Below are positions 25,436 to 36,587 of a stretch of DNA of 64,000 bases, in pieces; the first letter of the stretch is position 1; every line of letters begins with the position of its first letter. A program made the translations under genes and the position numbers. The stretch lies in contig JBBELK010000401.1 in the NCBI GenBank assembly GCA_037783545.1, positions 119,981-183,980 of the forward strand. Reading direction: 5' to 3'. The notes under the pieces were generated by a model. It searched no databases, was not told where the DNA came from, and saw only the letters and a list, made by a program, of their open reading frames with translations. The DNA comes from Henricia sp. BOLD:AAB3569. Lineage: Eukaryota > Echinodermata > Asteroidea > Spinulosida > Echinasteridae.

Positions 25436-28400
25436 GTGTGTCCCAAATGCCGGCAAATTTGGAAATCAAGGAATTTTCCAACCAACTTCAAATTTTGCAT
25501 GCTCCAAACTGTATATATTCCGCACTTGTCATGCAAAATTGACAGATTTTCGCCTTTAAATTTTGCATGCTCCAAACTGTATATATTCCGCACTTGTCAT
25601 GCAAAATTGACAGATTTTCGCTGGGAAATGACGGAGAAATTTCAGAGTTTAGGGAAAACGGAGCTCGGCTGCGTGGTTATTCCCCTAACCGTTGCTGTTG
25701 GGACACCCTGCGCATGCGCCGCGCTGGTGTACATTTGTACGGCCGTTGACTCACCCCAGATTGTGACGGGAATTAGGTCAAAGTGTGTCCCAAATGCCGG
25801 CAAATTTGGAAATCAAGGAATTTTCCAACCAACTTCAAATTGTGCATGCTCCAAACTGTATATATTCCGCACTTGTCATGCAAAATTGACAGATTTTCGC
25901 TGGGAAATGACGGAGAAATTTCAGAGTTTAGGGAAAACGGAGCTCGGCTGCGTGGTTATTCCCCTAACCGTGGCTGTTGGGACACCCTGCGCATGCGCCG
26001 CGCTGGTGTACATTTGTACGGCCGTTGACTCACCCCAGATTGTGACGGGAATTAGGTCAAAGTGTGTCCCAAATGCCGGCAAATTTGGAAATCAAGGAAT
26101 TTTCCAACCAACTTCAAATTTTGCATGCTCCAAACTGTATATATTCCGCACTTGTCATGCAAAATTGACAGATTTTCGCTGGGAAATGACGGAGAAATTT
26201 CAGAGTTTAGGGAAAACGGAGCTCGGCTGCGTGGTTATTCCCCTTACCGTGGCTGTTGGGACACCCTGCGCCGCGCTGGTGTACATTTGTACGGCCGTTG
26301 ACTCACTCCAGATTGTGACGGGAATTAGGTCAAAGTGTGTCCCAAATGCCGGCAAATTTGGAAATCAAGGAATTGTCCAACCAACTTCAAATGTTGCATG
26401 CTCCAAACTGTATATATTCCGCACTTGTCATGCAACATTGACAGATTTTCGCTGGGAAATGACGGAGAAATTTCAGAGTTTAGGGAAAACGGAGCTCGGC
26501 TTCGTGGTTATTCCCCTAACCGTGGCTGTTGGGACACCCTGCGCCGCGCTGGTGTACATTTGTACGGCCGTTGACTCATCCCAGATTGTGACGGGAATTA
26601 GGTCAAAGTGTGTCCCAAATGCCGGCAAATTTGGAAATCAAGGAATTTTCCAACCAACTTCAAATTTTGCATGCTCCAAACTGTATATATTCCGCAATTG
26701 TCATGCAAAATTGACAGATTTTCCCTGGGAAATGACGGAGAAATTTCAGAGTTTAGGGAAAACGGAGCTCGGCTGCGTGGTTATTCCCCTAACCGTGGCT
26801 GTTGGGACACCCTGCGCCGCGCTGGTGTACATTTGTACGGCCGTTGACTCACCCCAGATTGTGACGGGAATTAGGTCAAAGTGTGTCCCAAATGCCGGCA
26901 AATTTGGAAATCAAGGAATTTTCCAACCAACTTCAAATTGTGCATGCTCCAAACTGTATATATTCCGCACTTGTCATGCAAAATTGACAGATTTTCGCTG
27001 GGAAATGACGGAGAAATTTCAGAGTTTAGGGAAAACGGAGCTCGGCTGCGTGGTTATTCCCCTGACCGTGGCTGTTGGGACACCCTGCGCATGCGCCGCG
27101 CTGGTGTACATTTGTACGGCCGTTGACTCACCCCAGATTGTGACGGGAATTAGGTCAAAGTGTGTCCCAAATGCCTGCAAATTTGGAAATCAAGGAATTT
27201 TCCAACCAACTTCAAATTTTGCATGCTCCAAACTGTATATATTCCGCACTTGTCATGCAAAATTGACAGATTTTCGCTGGGAAATGACGGAGAAATTTCA
27301 GAGTTTAGGGAAAACGGAGCTCGGCTGCGTGGTTATTCCCCTTACCGTGGCTGTTGGGACACCCTGCGCCGCGCTGGTGTACATTTGTACGGCCGTTGAC
27401 TCACTCCAGATTGTGACGGGAATTAGGTCAAAGTGTGTCCCAAATGCCGGCAAATTTGGAAATCAAGGAATTGTCCAACCAACTTCAAATGTTGCATGCT
27501 CCAAACTGTATATATTCCGCACTTGTCATGCAACATTGACAGATTTTCGCTGGGAAATGACGGAGAAATTTCAGAGTTTAGGGAAAACGGAGCTCGGCTG
27601 CGTGGTTATTCCCCTAACCGTGGCTGTTGGGACACCCTGCGCCGCGCTGGTGTACATTTGTACGGCCGTTGACTCATCCCAGATTGTGACGGGAATTAGG
27701 TCAAAGTGTGTCCCAAATGCCGGCAAATTTGGAAATCAAGGAATTTTCCAACCAACTTCAAATTTTGCATGCTCCAAACTGTATATATTCCGCAATTGTC
27801 ATGCAAAATTGACAGATTTTCCCTGGGAAATGACGGAGAAATTTCAGAGTTTAGGGAAAACGGAGCTCGGCTGCGTGGTTATTCCCCTAACCGTGGCTGT
27901 TGGGACACCCTGCGCCGCGCTGGTGTACATTTGTACGGCCGTTGACTCACCCCATATTGTGACGGGAATTAGGTCAAAGTGTGTCCCAAATGCCGGCAAA
28001 TTTGGAAATCAAGGAATTTTCCAACCAACTTTAAATGTTGCATGCTCCAAACTGTATATATTCCGCACTTGCCATGCAAAATTGACAGATTTTCGCTGGG
28101 AAATGACGGAGAAATTTCAGAGTTTAGGGAAAACGGAGCTCGGCTGCGTGGTTATTCCCCTAACCGTGGCTGTTGAGACACCCTGCGCATGCGCCGCGCT
28201 GGTGTACATTTGTACGGCCGTTGACTCACCCCAGATTGTGACGGGAATTAGGTCAAAGTGTGTCCCAAATGCCGGCAAATTTGGAAATCAAGGAATTTTC
28301 CAACCAATTACTTCAAATTTTGCATGCTCCAAACTGTATATATTCCGCACTTGTCATGCAAAATTGACAGATTTTCGCTGGGAAATGACGGAGAAATTTC

Positions 28401-30583
28401 AGAGTTTAGGGAAAACGGAGCTCGGCTGCGTGGTTATTCCCCTAACCGTGGCTGTTGGGACACCCTGCGCCGCGCTGGTGTACATTTGTACGGCCGTTGA
28501 CTCACCCCAGATTGTGACGGGAATTAGGTCAAAGTGTGTCCCAAATGCCGGCAAATTTGGAAATCAAGGAATTTTCCAACCAACTTCAAATTGTGCATGC
28601 TCCAAACTGTATATATTCTGCACTTGTCATGCAAAATTGACAGATTTTCGCTGGGAAATGACGGAGAAATTTCAGAGTTTAGGGAAAACGGAGCTCGGCT
28701 GCGTGGTTATTCCCCTAACCGTGGATGTTGGGACACCCTGCGCCGCGCTGGTGTACATTTGTACGGCCGTTGACTCACCCCAGATTGTGACGGGAATTAG
28801 GTCAAAGTGTGTCCCAAATGCCGGCAAATTTGGAAATCAAGGAATTTTCCAACCAACTTCAAATTTTGCATGCTCCAAACTGTATATATTCCGCACTTGT
28901 CATGCAAAATTGACAGATTTTCGCTGGGAAATGACGGAGAAATTTCAGAGTTTAGGGAAAACGGAGCTCGGCTGCGTGGTTATTCCCCTAACCGTGGCTG
29001 TTGGGACACCCTGCGCCGCGCTGGTGTACATTTGTACGGCCGTTGACTCACCCCAGATTGTGACGGGAATTAGGTCAAAGTGTGTCCCAAATGCCGGAAA
29101 ATTTGGAAATCAAGGAATTTTCCAACCAACTTCAAATTTTGCATGCTCCAAACTGTATATATTCCGCACTTGTCATGCAAAATTGACAGATTTTCGCTGG
29201 GAAATGACGGAGAAATTTCAGAGTTTAGGGAAAACGGAGCTCGGCTGCGTGGTTATTCCCCTAACCGTGGCTGTTGGGACACCCTGCGCATGCGCCGCGC
29301 TGGTGTACATTTGTACGGCCGTTGACTCACCCCAGATTGTGACGGGAATTAGGTCAAAGTGTGTCCCAAATGCCTGCAAATTTGGAAATCAAGGAATTTT
29401 CCAACCAACTTCAAATTTTGCATGCTCCAAACTGTATATATTCCGCACTTGTCATGCAAAATTGACAGATTTTCGCTGGGAAATGACGGAGAAATTTCAG
29501 AGTTTAGGGAAAACGGAGCTCGGCTGCGTGGTTATTCCCCTTACCGTGGCTGTTGGGACACCCTGCGCCGCGCTGGTGTACATTTGTACGGCCGTTGACT
29601 CACTCCAGATTGTGACGGGAATTAGGTCAAAGTGTGTCCCAAATGCCGGCAAATTTGGAAATCAAGGAATTGTCCAACCAACTTCAAATGTTGCATGCTC
29701 CAAACTGTATATATTCCGCACTTGTCATGCAACATTGACAGATTTTCGCTGGGAAATGACGGAGAAATTTCAGAGTTTAGGGAAAACGGAGCTCGGCTGC
29801 GTGGTTATTCCCCTAACCGTGGCTGTTGGGACACCCTGCGCCGCGCTGGTGTACATTTGTACGGCCGTTGACTCATCCCAGATTGTGACGGGAATTATGT
29901 CAAAGTGTGTCCCAAATGCCGGCAAATTTGGAAATCAAGGAATTTTCCAACCAACTTCAAATTTTGCATGCTCCAAACTGTATATATTCCGCAATTGTCA
30001 TGCAAAATTGACAGATTTTCCCTGGGAAATGACGGAGAAATTTCAGAGTTTAGGGAAAACGGAGCTCGGCTGCGTGGTTATTCCCCTAACCGTGGCTGTT
30101 GGGACACCCTGCGCCGCGCTGGTGTACATTTGTACGGCCGTTGACTCACCCCATATTGTGACGGGAATTAGGTCAAAGTGTGTCCCAAATGCCGGCAAAT
30201 TTGGAAATCAAGGAATTTTCCAACCAACTTTAAATGTTGCATGCTCCAAACTGTATATATTCCGCACTTGCCATGCAAAATTGACAGATTTTCGCTGGGA
30301 AATGACGGAGAAATTTCAGAGTTTAGGGAAAACGGAGCTCGGCTGCGTGGTTATTCCCCTAACCGTGGCTGTTGGGACACCCTGCGCCGCGCTGGTGTAC
30401 ATTTGTACGGCCGTTGACTCACCCCAGATTGTGACGGGAATTAGGTCAAAGTGTGTCCCAAATGCCCGCAAATTTGGAAATCAAGGAATTTTCCAACCAA
30501 CTTCACATTTGGCATGCTCCAAACTGTATATATTCCATTTAATTTCAATGGGTATGAGGACAGCCTTCATATTTGTAAACTAG
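25436..30583 (+). other. Open frame of 1715 codons reading from satellite into LINE copy 1
   Basis: The satellite frame continues past the insertion point at 30537 and stops at 30581-30583 inside the LINE, out of phase with the RT remnant. The ending shows the frame is set by the monomer rather than by a gene boundary. Probably non-coding. Confidence 0.65.
25554..25621 (+). repeat. 68-bp partial monomer, copy 11
   Basis: Last copy of the partial monomer; counterpart of copy 9. No further copy occurs in the remaining 38 kb. Confidence 0.9.
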
Positions 30584-30795
30584 AATCCCTGGCCGATAGG
30601 AGATTAAGCCATTGCATTAAATTTGCCAAAACACTTGGTAAAAACATTCGCACTTCTTCCTTGTTGCCTCCAACCAGATTTGAGAACCATGGAAGACGTC
30701 TTAGAAACAGTCACACAATTTCTCAGCTTTCTGTCAGAACCACACGGTTTAAGAAAAGTCTCATTCCCTTTTTTATTGATATTCTGAATAAGTAA
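30538..30795 (+). pseudogene. LINE reverse transcriptase C-terminal remnant
   Basis: An open run of 85 codons ends in taa (30793-30795). Visible family hallmarks, in order, are a Y-E-D-S-L segment, an L-A-D-R-R motif followed by C-x2-K-F-A-K, an S-L-L-P-P segment, then an S-V-R-T-T-R-F-K-K-S run followed by I-P-F-F and a terminal I-L-N-K. This layout (RR, C..FA, arT.R..kSaIP..lLN) is known from the end of CR1/L2 and related Jockey-group LINE polymerases. The catalytic domain is absent. The satellite frame starting at the atg at 30451 runs in phase into it, giving a 114-codon fused frame. The same remnant lies in every LINE copy from insert start +1 to +258; I infer no function. Confidence 0.85.
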
Positions 30796-30921
30796 ATTTC
30801 AGCACTTTTAAACTTTGAATAGGGATTACCCTTGTCAGGTTATTATTATTATGTTAGGATGTGATGTGGTTATATGGTGTCTTATCTTCTGATGTATTAT
30901 TTCTGTAACATACATGTAATT

Positions 30922-30935
30922 TGGCCGTTTGGCCA
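30922..30935 (+). other. LINE 3' tail hairpin
   Basis: The arms tggcc and ggcca pair around a gttt loop, 12 bp before the polyadenylation-like signal. 3' stem-loops recognised by the element's own reverse transcriptase are known for several L2-clade LINEs. That this one has that role is inference. It is conserved in all 16 copies. Confidence 0.55.
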
Positions 30936-30947
30936 CGAGGTGTATGA

Positions 30948-30953
30948 AATAAA
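30948..30953 (+). promoter_or_regulatory. Polyadenylation-like signal aataaa in LINE tail
   Basis: The hexamer lies about 16 bp before the LINE end, in tgaaataaaatacc. It recurs at +411 from each LINE start, for example 32492, 33757 and 35022. Plus-strand satellite transcripts crossing domain B would meet one at each unit. Use of the site is inference. Confidence 0.5.
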
Positions 30954-31047
30954 ATACCAATACTAAACAATATTCCGCACTTGTCATGCAAAATTGACAG
31001 ATTTTCGCTGGGAAATGACGGAGAAATTTCAGAGTTTAGGGAAAACG

Positions 31048-31053
31048 GAGATC
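31048..31053 (+). other. gagatc marker of monomers downstream of LINE
   Basis: The monomer directly after every LINE has gagatc where nearly all others have gagctc, removing the SacI site. Two units carry it in the next monomer as well (31327 and 35401). It is a linked marker of the LINE-bearing haplotype and the likely 3' partner monomer at the time of insertion. Confidence 0.85.
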
Positions 31054-32080
31054 GGCTGCGTGGTTATTCCCCTAACCGTGGCTGTTGGGACACCCTGCGC
31101 ATGCGCCGCGCTGGTGTACATTTGTACGGCCGTTGACTCACACCAGATTGTGACGGGAATTAGGTCAAAGTGTGTCCCAAATGCCGGCAAATTTGGAAAT
31201 CAAGGAATTTTCCAACCAACTTCAAATTGTGCATGCTCCAAACTGTATATATTCCGCACTTGTCATGCAAAATTGACAGATTTTCGCTGGGAAATGACGG
31301 AGAAATTTCAGAGTTTAGGGAAAACGGAGATCGGCTGCGTGGTTATTCCCCTAACCGTGGCTGTTGGGACACCCTGCGCATGCGCCGCGCTGGTGTACAT
31401 TTGTACGGCCGTTGACTCACCCCAGATTGTGACGGGAATTAGGTCAAAGTGTGTCCCAAATGCCGGCAAATTTGGAAATCAATGAATTTTCCAACCAACT
31501 TCAAATTGTGCATGCTCCAAACTGTATATATTCCGCACTTGTCATGCAAAATTGACAGATTTTCGCTGGGAAATGACGGAGAAATTTCAGAGTTTAGGGA
31601 AAACGGAGCTCGGCTGCGTGGTTATTCCCCTAACCGTGGCTGTTGGGACACCCTGCTCCGCGCTGGTGTACATTTCTACGGCCGTTGACTCACCCCAGAT
31701 TGTGACGGGAATTAGGTCAAAGTGTGTCCCAAATGCCGGCAAATTTGGAAATCAAGGAATTTTCCAACCAACTTCAAATTTTGCATGCTCCAAACTGTAT
31801 ATATTCCGCACTTGTCACGCAAAATTGACAGATTTTCGCTGGGAAATGACGGAGAAATTTCAGAGTTTAGGGAAAACGGAGCTCGGCTGCGTGGTTATTC
31901 CCCTAACCGTGGCTGTTGGGACACCCTGCGCCGCGCTGGTGTACATTTGTACGGCCGTTGACTCACCCCAGATTGTGACGGGAATTAGGTCAAAGTGTGT
32001 CCCAAATGCCCGCAAATTTGGAAATCAAGGAATTTTCCAACCAACTTCACATTTGGCATGCTCCAAACTGTATATATTCC

Positions 32081-32513
32081 ATTCAATTTCAATGGGTATG
32101 AGGACAGCCTTCATATTTGTAAACTAGAATCCCTGGCCGATAGGAGATTAAGCCATTGCATTAAATTTGCCAAAACACTTGGTAAAAACATTCGCACTTC
32201 TTCCTTGTTGCCTCCAACCAGATTTGAGAACCATGGAAGACGTCTTAGAAACAGTCACACAATTTCTCAGCTTTCTGTCAGAACCACACGGTTTAAGAAA
32301 AGTCCCATTCCCTTTTTTATTGATATTCTGAATAAGTAAATTTCAGCACTTTTAAACTTTGAATAGGGATTACCCTTGTCAGGTTATTATTATTATGTTA
32401 GGATGTGATGTGGTTATATGGTGTCTTATCTTCTGATGTATTATTTCTGTAACATACATGTAATTTGGCCGTTTGGCCACGAGGTGTATGAAATAAAATA
32501 CCAATACTAAACA
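32081..32513 (+). mobile_element. LINE 3' end, copy 2
   Basis: Majority form, starting attcaatttc and with agtcccatt in place of copy 1's agtctcatt. RT remnant at 32082-32339, aataaa at 32492. Duplicated target atattcc at 32514-32520. The four monomers upstream include two with gagatc. Confidence 0.9.
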
Positions 32514-33345
32514 ATATTCCGCACTTGTCATGCAAAATTGACAGATTTTCGCTGGGAAATGACGGAGAAATTTCAGAGTTTAGGGAAAACGGAGATCGGC
32601 TGCGTGGTTATTCCCCTAACCGTGGCTGTTGGGACACCCTGCGCATGCGCCGCGCTGGTGTACATTTGTACGGCCGTTGACTCACCCCAGATTGTGACGG
32701 GAATTAGGTCAAAGTGTGTCCCAAATGCCGGCAAATTTGGAAATCAAGGAATTTTCCAACCAACTTCAAATTGTGCATGCTCCAAACTGTATATATTCCG
32801 CACTTGTCATGCAAAATTGACAGATTTTCGCTGGGAAATGACGGAGAAATTTCAGAGTTTAGGGAAAACGGAGCTCGGCTGCGTGGTTATTCCCCTAACC
32901 GTGGCTGTTGGGACACCCTGCGCCGCGCTGGTGTACATTTCTACGGCCGTTGACTCACCCCAGATTGTGACGGGAATTAGGTCAAAGTGTGTCCCAAATG
33001 CCGGCAAATTTGGAAATCAAGGAATTTTCCAACCAACTTCAAATTTTGCATGCTCCAAACTGTATATATTCCGCACTTGTCACGCAAAATTGACAGATTT
33101 TCGCTGGGAAATGACGGAGAAATTTCAGAGTTTAGGGAAAACGGAGCTCGGCTGCGTGGTTATTCCCCTAACCGTGGCTGTTGGGACACCCTGCGCCGCG
33201 CTGGTGTACATTTGTACGGCCGTTGACTCACCCCAGATTGTGACGGGAATTAGGTCAAAGTGTGTCCCAAATGCCCGCAAATTTGGAAATCAAGGAATTT
33301 TCCAACCAACTTCACATTTGGCATGCTCCAAACTGTATATATTCC

Positions 33346-33778
33346 ATTCAATTTCAATGGGTATGAGGACAGCCTTCATATTTGTAAACTAGAATCCCTG
33401 GCCGATAGGAGATTAAGCCATTGCATTAAATTTGCCAAAACACTTGGTAAAAACATTCGCACTTCTTCCTTGTTGCCTCCAACCAGATTTGAGAACCATG
33501 GAAGACGTCTTAGAAACAGTCACACAATTTCTCAGCTTTCTGTCAGAACCACACGGTTTAAGAAAAGTCCCATTCCCTTTTTTATTGATATTCTGAATAA
33601 GTAAATTTCAGCACTTTTAAACTTTGAATAGGGATTACCCTTGTCAGGTTATTATTATTATGTTAGGATGTGATGTGGTTATATGGTGTCTTATCTTCTG
33701 ATGTATTATTTCTGTAACATACATGTAATTTGGCCGTTTGGCCACGAGGTGTATGAAATAAAATACCAATACTAAACA
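33346..33778 (+). mobile_element. LINE 3' end, copy 3
   Basis: Majority form, 1265 bp after copy 2. RT remnant 33347-33604 is intact. Confidence 0.9.
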
Positions 33779-34610
33779 ATATTCCGCACTTGTCATGCAA
33801 AATTGACAGATTTTCGCTGGGAAATGACGGAGAAATTTCAGAGTTTAGGGAAAACGGAGATCGGCTGCGTGGTTATTCCCCTAACCGTGGCTGTTGGGAC
33901 ACCCTGCGCATGCGCCGCGCTGGTGTACATTTGTACGGCCGTTGACTCACCCCAGATTGTGACGGGAATTAGGTCAAAGTGTGTCCCAAATGCCGGCAAA
34001 TTTGGAAATCAAGGAATTTTCCAACCAACTTCAAATTTTGCATGCTCCAAACTGTATATATTCCGCACTTGTCATGCAAAATTGACATATTTTCGCTGGG
34101 AAATGACGGAGAAATTTCAGAGTTTAGGGAAAACGGAGCTCGGCTGCGTGGTTATTCCCCTAACCGTGGCTGTTGGGACACCCTGCGCCGCGCTGGTGTA
34201 CATTTGTACGGCCGTTGACTCACCCCATATTGTGACGGGAATTAGGTCAAAGTGTGTCCCAAATGCCGGCAAATTTGGAAATCAAGGAATTTTCCAACCA
34301 ACTTTAAATGTTGCATGCTCCAAACTGTATATATTCCGCACTTGCCATGCAAAATTGACAGATTTTCGCTGGGAAATGACGGAGAAATTTCAGAGTTTAG
34401 GGAAAACGGAGCTCGGCTGCGTGGTTATTCCCCTAACCGTGGCTGTTGGGACACCCTGCGCCGCGCTGGTGTACATTTGTACGGCCGTTGACTCACCCCA
34501 GATTGTGACGGGAATTAGGTCAAAGTGTGTCCCAAATGCCCGCAAATTTGGAAATCAAGGAATTTTCCAACCAACTTCACATTTGGCATGCTCCAAACTG
34601 TATATATTCC

Positions 34611-35043
34611 ATTTAATTTCAATGGGTATGAGGACAGCCTTCATATTTGTAAACTAGAATCCCTGGCCGATAGGAGATTAAGCCATTGCATTAAATTTGC
34701 CAAAACACTTGGTAAAAACATTCGCACTTCTTCCTTGTTGCCTCCAACCAGATTTGAGAACCATGGAAGACGTCTTAGAAACAGTCACACAATTTCTCAG
34801 CTTTCTGTCAGAACCACACGGTTTAAGAAAAGTCCCATTCCCTTTTTTATTGATATTCTGAATAAGTAAATTTCAGCACTTTTAAACTTTGAATAGGGAT
34901 TACCCTTGTCAGGTTATTATTATTATGTTAGGATGTGATGTGGTTATATGGTGTCTTATCTTCTGATGTATTATTTCTGTAACATACATGTAATTTGGCC
35001 GTTTGGCCACGAGGTGTATGAAATAAAATACCAATACTAAACA
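34611..35043 (+). mobile_element. LINE 3' end, copy 4 (hybrid with copy 1 left side)
   Basis: It begins atttaatttc as only copy 1 does, but has the majority agtcccatt. The two monomers before it (ccatattg, tttaaatgttgc, cttgccatg) match those before copy 1 and not those before other copies. This suggests exchange with the left edge of domain B. RT remnant 34612-34869 is intact. Confidence 0.9.
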
Positions 35044-36154
35044 ATATTCCGCACTTGTCATGCAAAATTGACAGATTTTCGCTGGGAAATGACGGAGAAA
35101 TTTCAGAGTTTAGGGAAAACGGAGATCGGCTGCGTGGTTATTCCCCTAACCGTGGCTGTTGGGACACCCTGCGCATGCGCCGCGCTGGTGTACATTTGTA
35201 CGGCCGTTGACTCACCCCAGATTGTGACGGGAATTAGGTCAAAGTGTGTCCCAAATGCCGGCAAATTTGGAAATCAAGGAATTTTCCAACCAACTTCAAA
35301 TTGTGCATGCTCCAAACTGTATATATTCCGCACTTGTCATGCAAAATTGACAGATTTTCGCTGGGAAATGACGGAGAAATTTCAGAGTTTAGGGAAAACG
35401 GAGATCGGCTGCGTGGTTATTCCCCTAACCGTGGCTGTTGGGACACCCTGCGCATGCGCCGCGCTGGTGTACATTTGTACGGCCGTTGACTCACCCCAGA
35501 TTGTGACGGGAATTAGGTCAAAGTGTGTCCCAAATGCCGGCAAATTTGGAAATCAAGGAATTTTCCAACCAACTTCAAATTGTGCATGCTCCAAACTGTA
35601 TATATTCCGCACTTGTCATGCAAAATTGACAGATTTTCGCTGGGAAATGACGGAGAAATTTCAGAGTTTAGGGAAAACGGAGCTCGGCTGCGTGGTTATT
35701 CCCCTAACCGTGGCTGTTGGGACACCCTGCTCCGCGCTGGTGTACATTTCTACGGCCGTTGACTCACCCCAGATTGTGACGGGAATTAGGTCAAAGTGTG
35801 TCCCAAATGCCGGCAAATTTGGAAATCAAGGAATTTTCCAACCAACTTCAAATTTTGCATGCTCCAAACTGTATATATTCCGCACTTGTCACGCAAAATT
35901 GACAGATTTTCGCTGGGAAATGACGGAGAAATTTCAGAGTTTAGGGAAAACGGAGCTCGGCTGCGTGGTTATTCCCCTAACCGTGGCTGTTGGGACACCC
36001 TGCGCCGCGCTGGTGTACATTTGTACGGCCGTTGACTCACCCCAGATTGTGACGGGAATTAGGTCAAAGTGTGTCCCAAATGCCCGCAAATTTGGAAATC
36101 AAGGAATTTTCCAACCAACTTCACATTTGGCATGCTCCAAACTGTATATATTCC

Positions 36155-36587
36155 ATTCAATTTCAATGGGTATGAGGACAGCCTTCATATTTGTAAACTA
36201 GAATCCCTGGCCGATAGGAGATTAAGCCATTGCATTAAATTTGCCAAAACACTTGGTAAAAACATTCGCACTTCTTCCTTGTTGCCTCCAACCAGATTTG
36301 AGAACCATGGAAGACGTCTTAGAAACAGTCACACAATTTCTCAGCTTTCTGTCAGAACCACACGGTTTAAGAAAAGTCCCATTCCCTTTTTTATTGATAT
36401 TCTGAATAAGTAAATTTCAGCACTTTTAAACTTTGAATAGGGATTACCCTTGTCAGGTTATTATTATTATGTTAGGATGTGATGTGGTTATATGGTGTCT
36501 TATCTTCTGATGTATTATTTCTGTAACATACATGTAATTTGGCCGTTTGGCCACGAGGTGTATGAAATAAAATACCAATACTAAACA
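36155..36587 (+). mobile_element. LINE 3' end, copy 5
   Basis: Majority form; counterpart of copy 2 at the 4074-bp offset. RT remnant 36156-36413. Confidence 0.9.

Larger units (their letters stand above)
15930..29720 (+). repeat. Segmental duplication, offset 7848 bp
   Basis: About 15.93-21.87 kb reappears as about 23.78-29.72 kb. The 68-bp partials at 16807 and 17706 map to 24655 and 25554. The cttcgtgg, gcaacattg, tgcctgcaa, ccaattactt and gccggaaaa variants follow in the same order. The match ends near 21878/29726, where gcaaaattg faces gcaacattg. This is a third relative of the 6908-bp unit, so the three form a partial higher-order repeat family. Confidence 0.8.
1..30536 (+). repeat. 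Domain A: satellite without LINE insertion
   Basis: About 108 monomers, nearly all 273 or 279 bp, with a 276-bp variant carrying three extra bases (ccaattacttc near 12185, 20458, 22384 and 28306). The 274-bp class is absent. Variants typical here are g for t in the inverted-repeat arm (aattgtgcatg), cttacc for ctaacc, gagacacc with gttcactc, and cttcgtgg near 18653 and 26500. Open frames run for thousands of bases because most length changes are multiples of three. I see no gene, promoter or RNA in this stretch beyond the repeats listed separately. Confidence 0.95.
30537..30969 (+). mobile_element. 5'-truncated CR1/L2-like LINE 3' end, copy 1
   Basis: This is 433 bp inserted between tatattcc and its continuation gcacttg. 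The 7-bp atattcc is found on both sides (30530-30536 and 30970-30976), as expected for target-site duplication. The element holds 85 codons of the reverse-transcriptase C-terminus (30538-30795), a 174-bp 3' untranslated tail, a short hairpin (30922-30935) and aataaa at 30948-30953. It lacks the 5' region, endonuclease and RT catalytic core, so it cannot move by itself. Copy 1 differs from the majority form by atttaat at its start and agtctcatt near 30758. It marks the left edge of the LINE domain. Confidence 0.9.

Noticed and set aside
1..30583. Giant repetitive protein genes in the long forward frames
   Set aside because: The open frame follows from monomer length and lack of stops in one frame. 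Variants are mostly amino-acid changing, frame-breaking units recur, and the second forward frame is also open for about 80 codons per monomer.
30840..30855. tta/att microsatellite in the LINE tail
   Set aside because: Only about four triplet units and the same length in all copies; not a notable tandem repeat.
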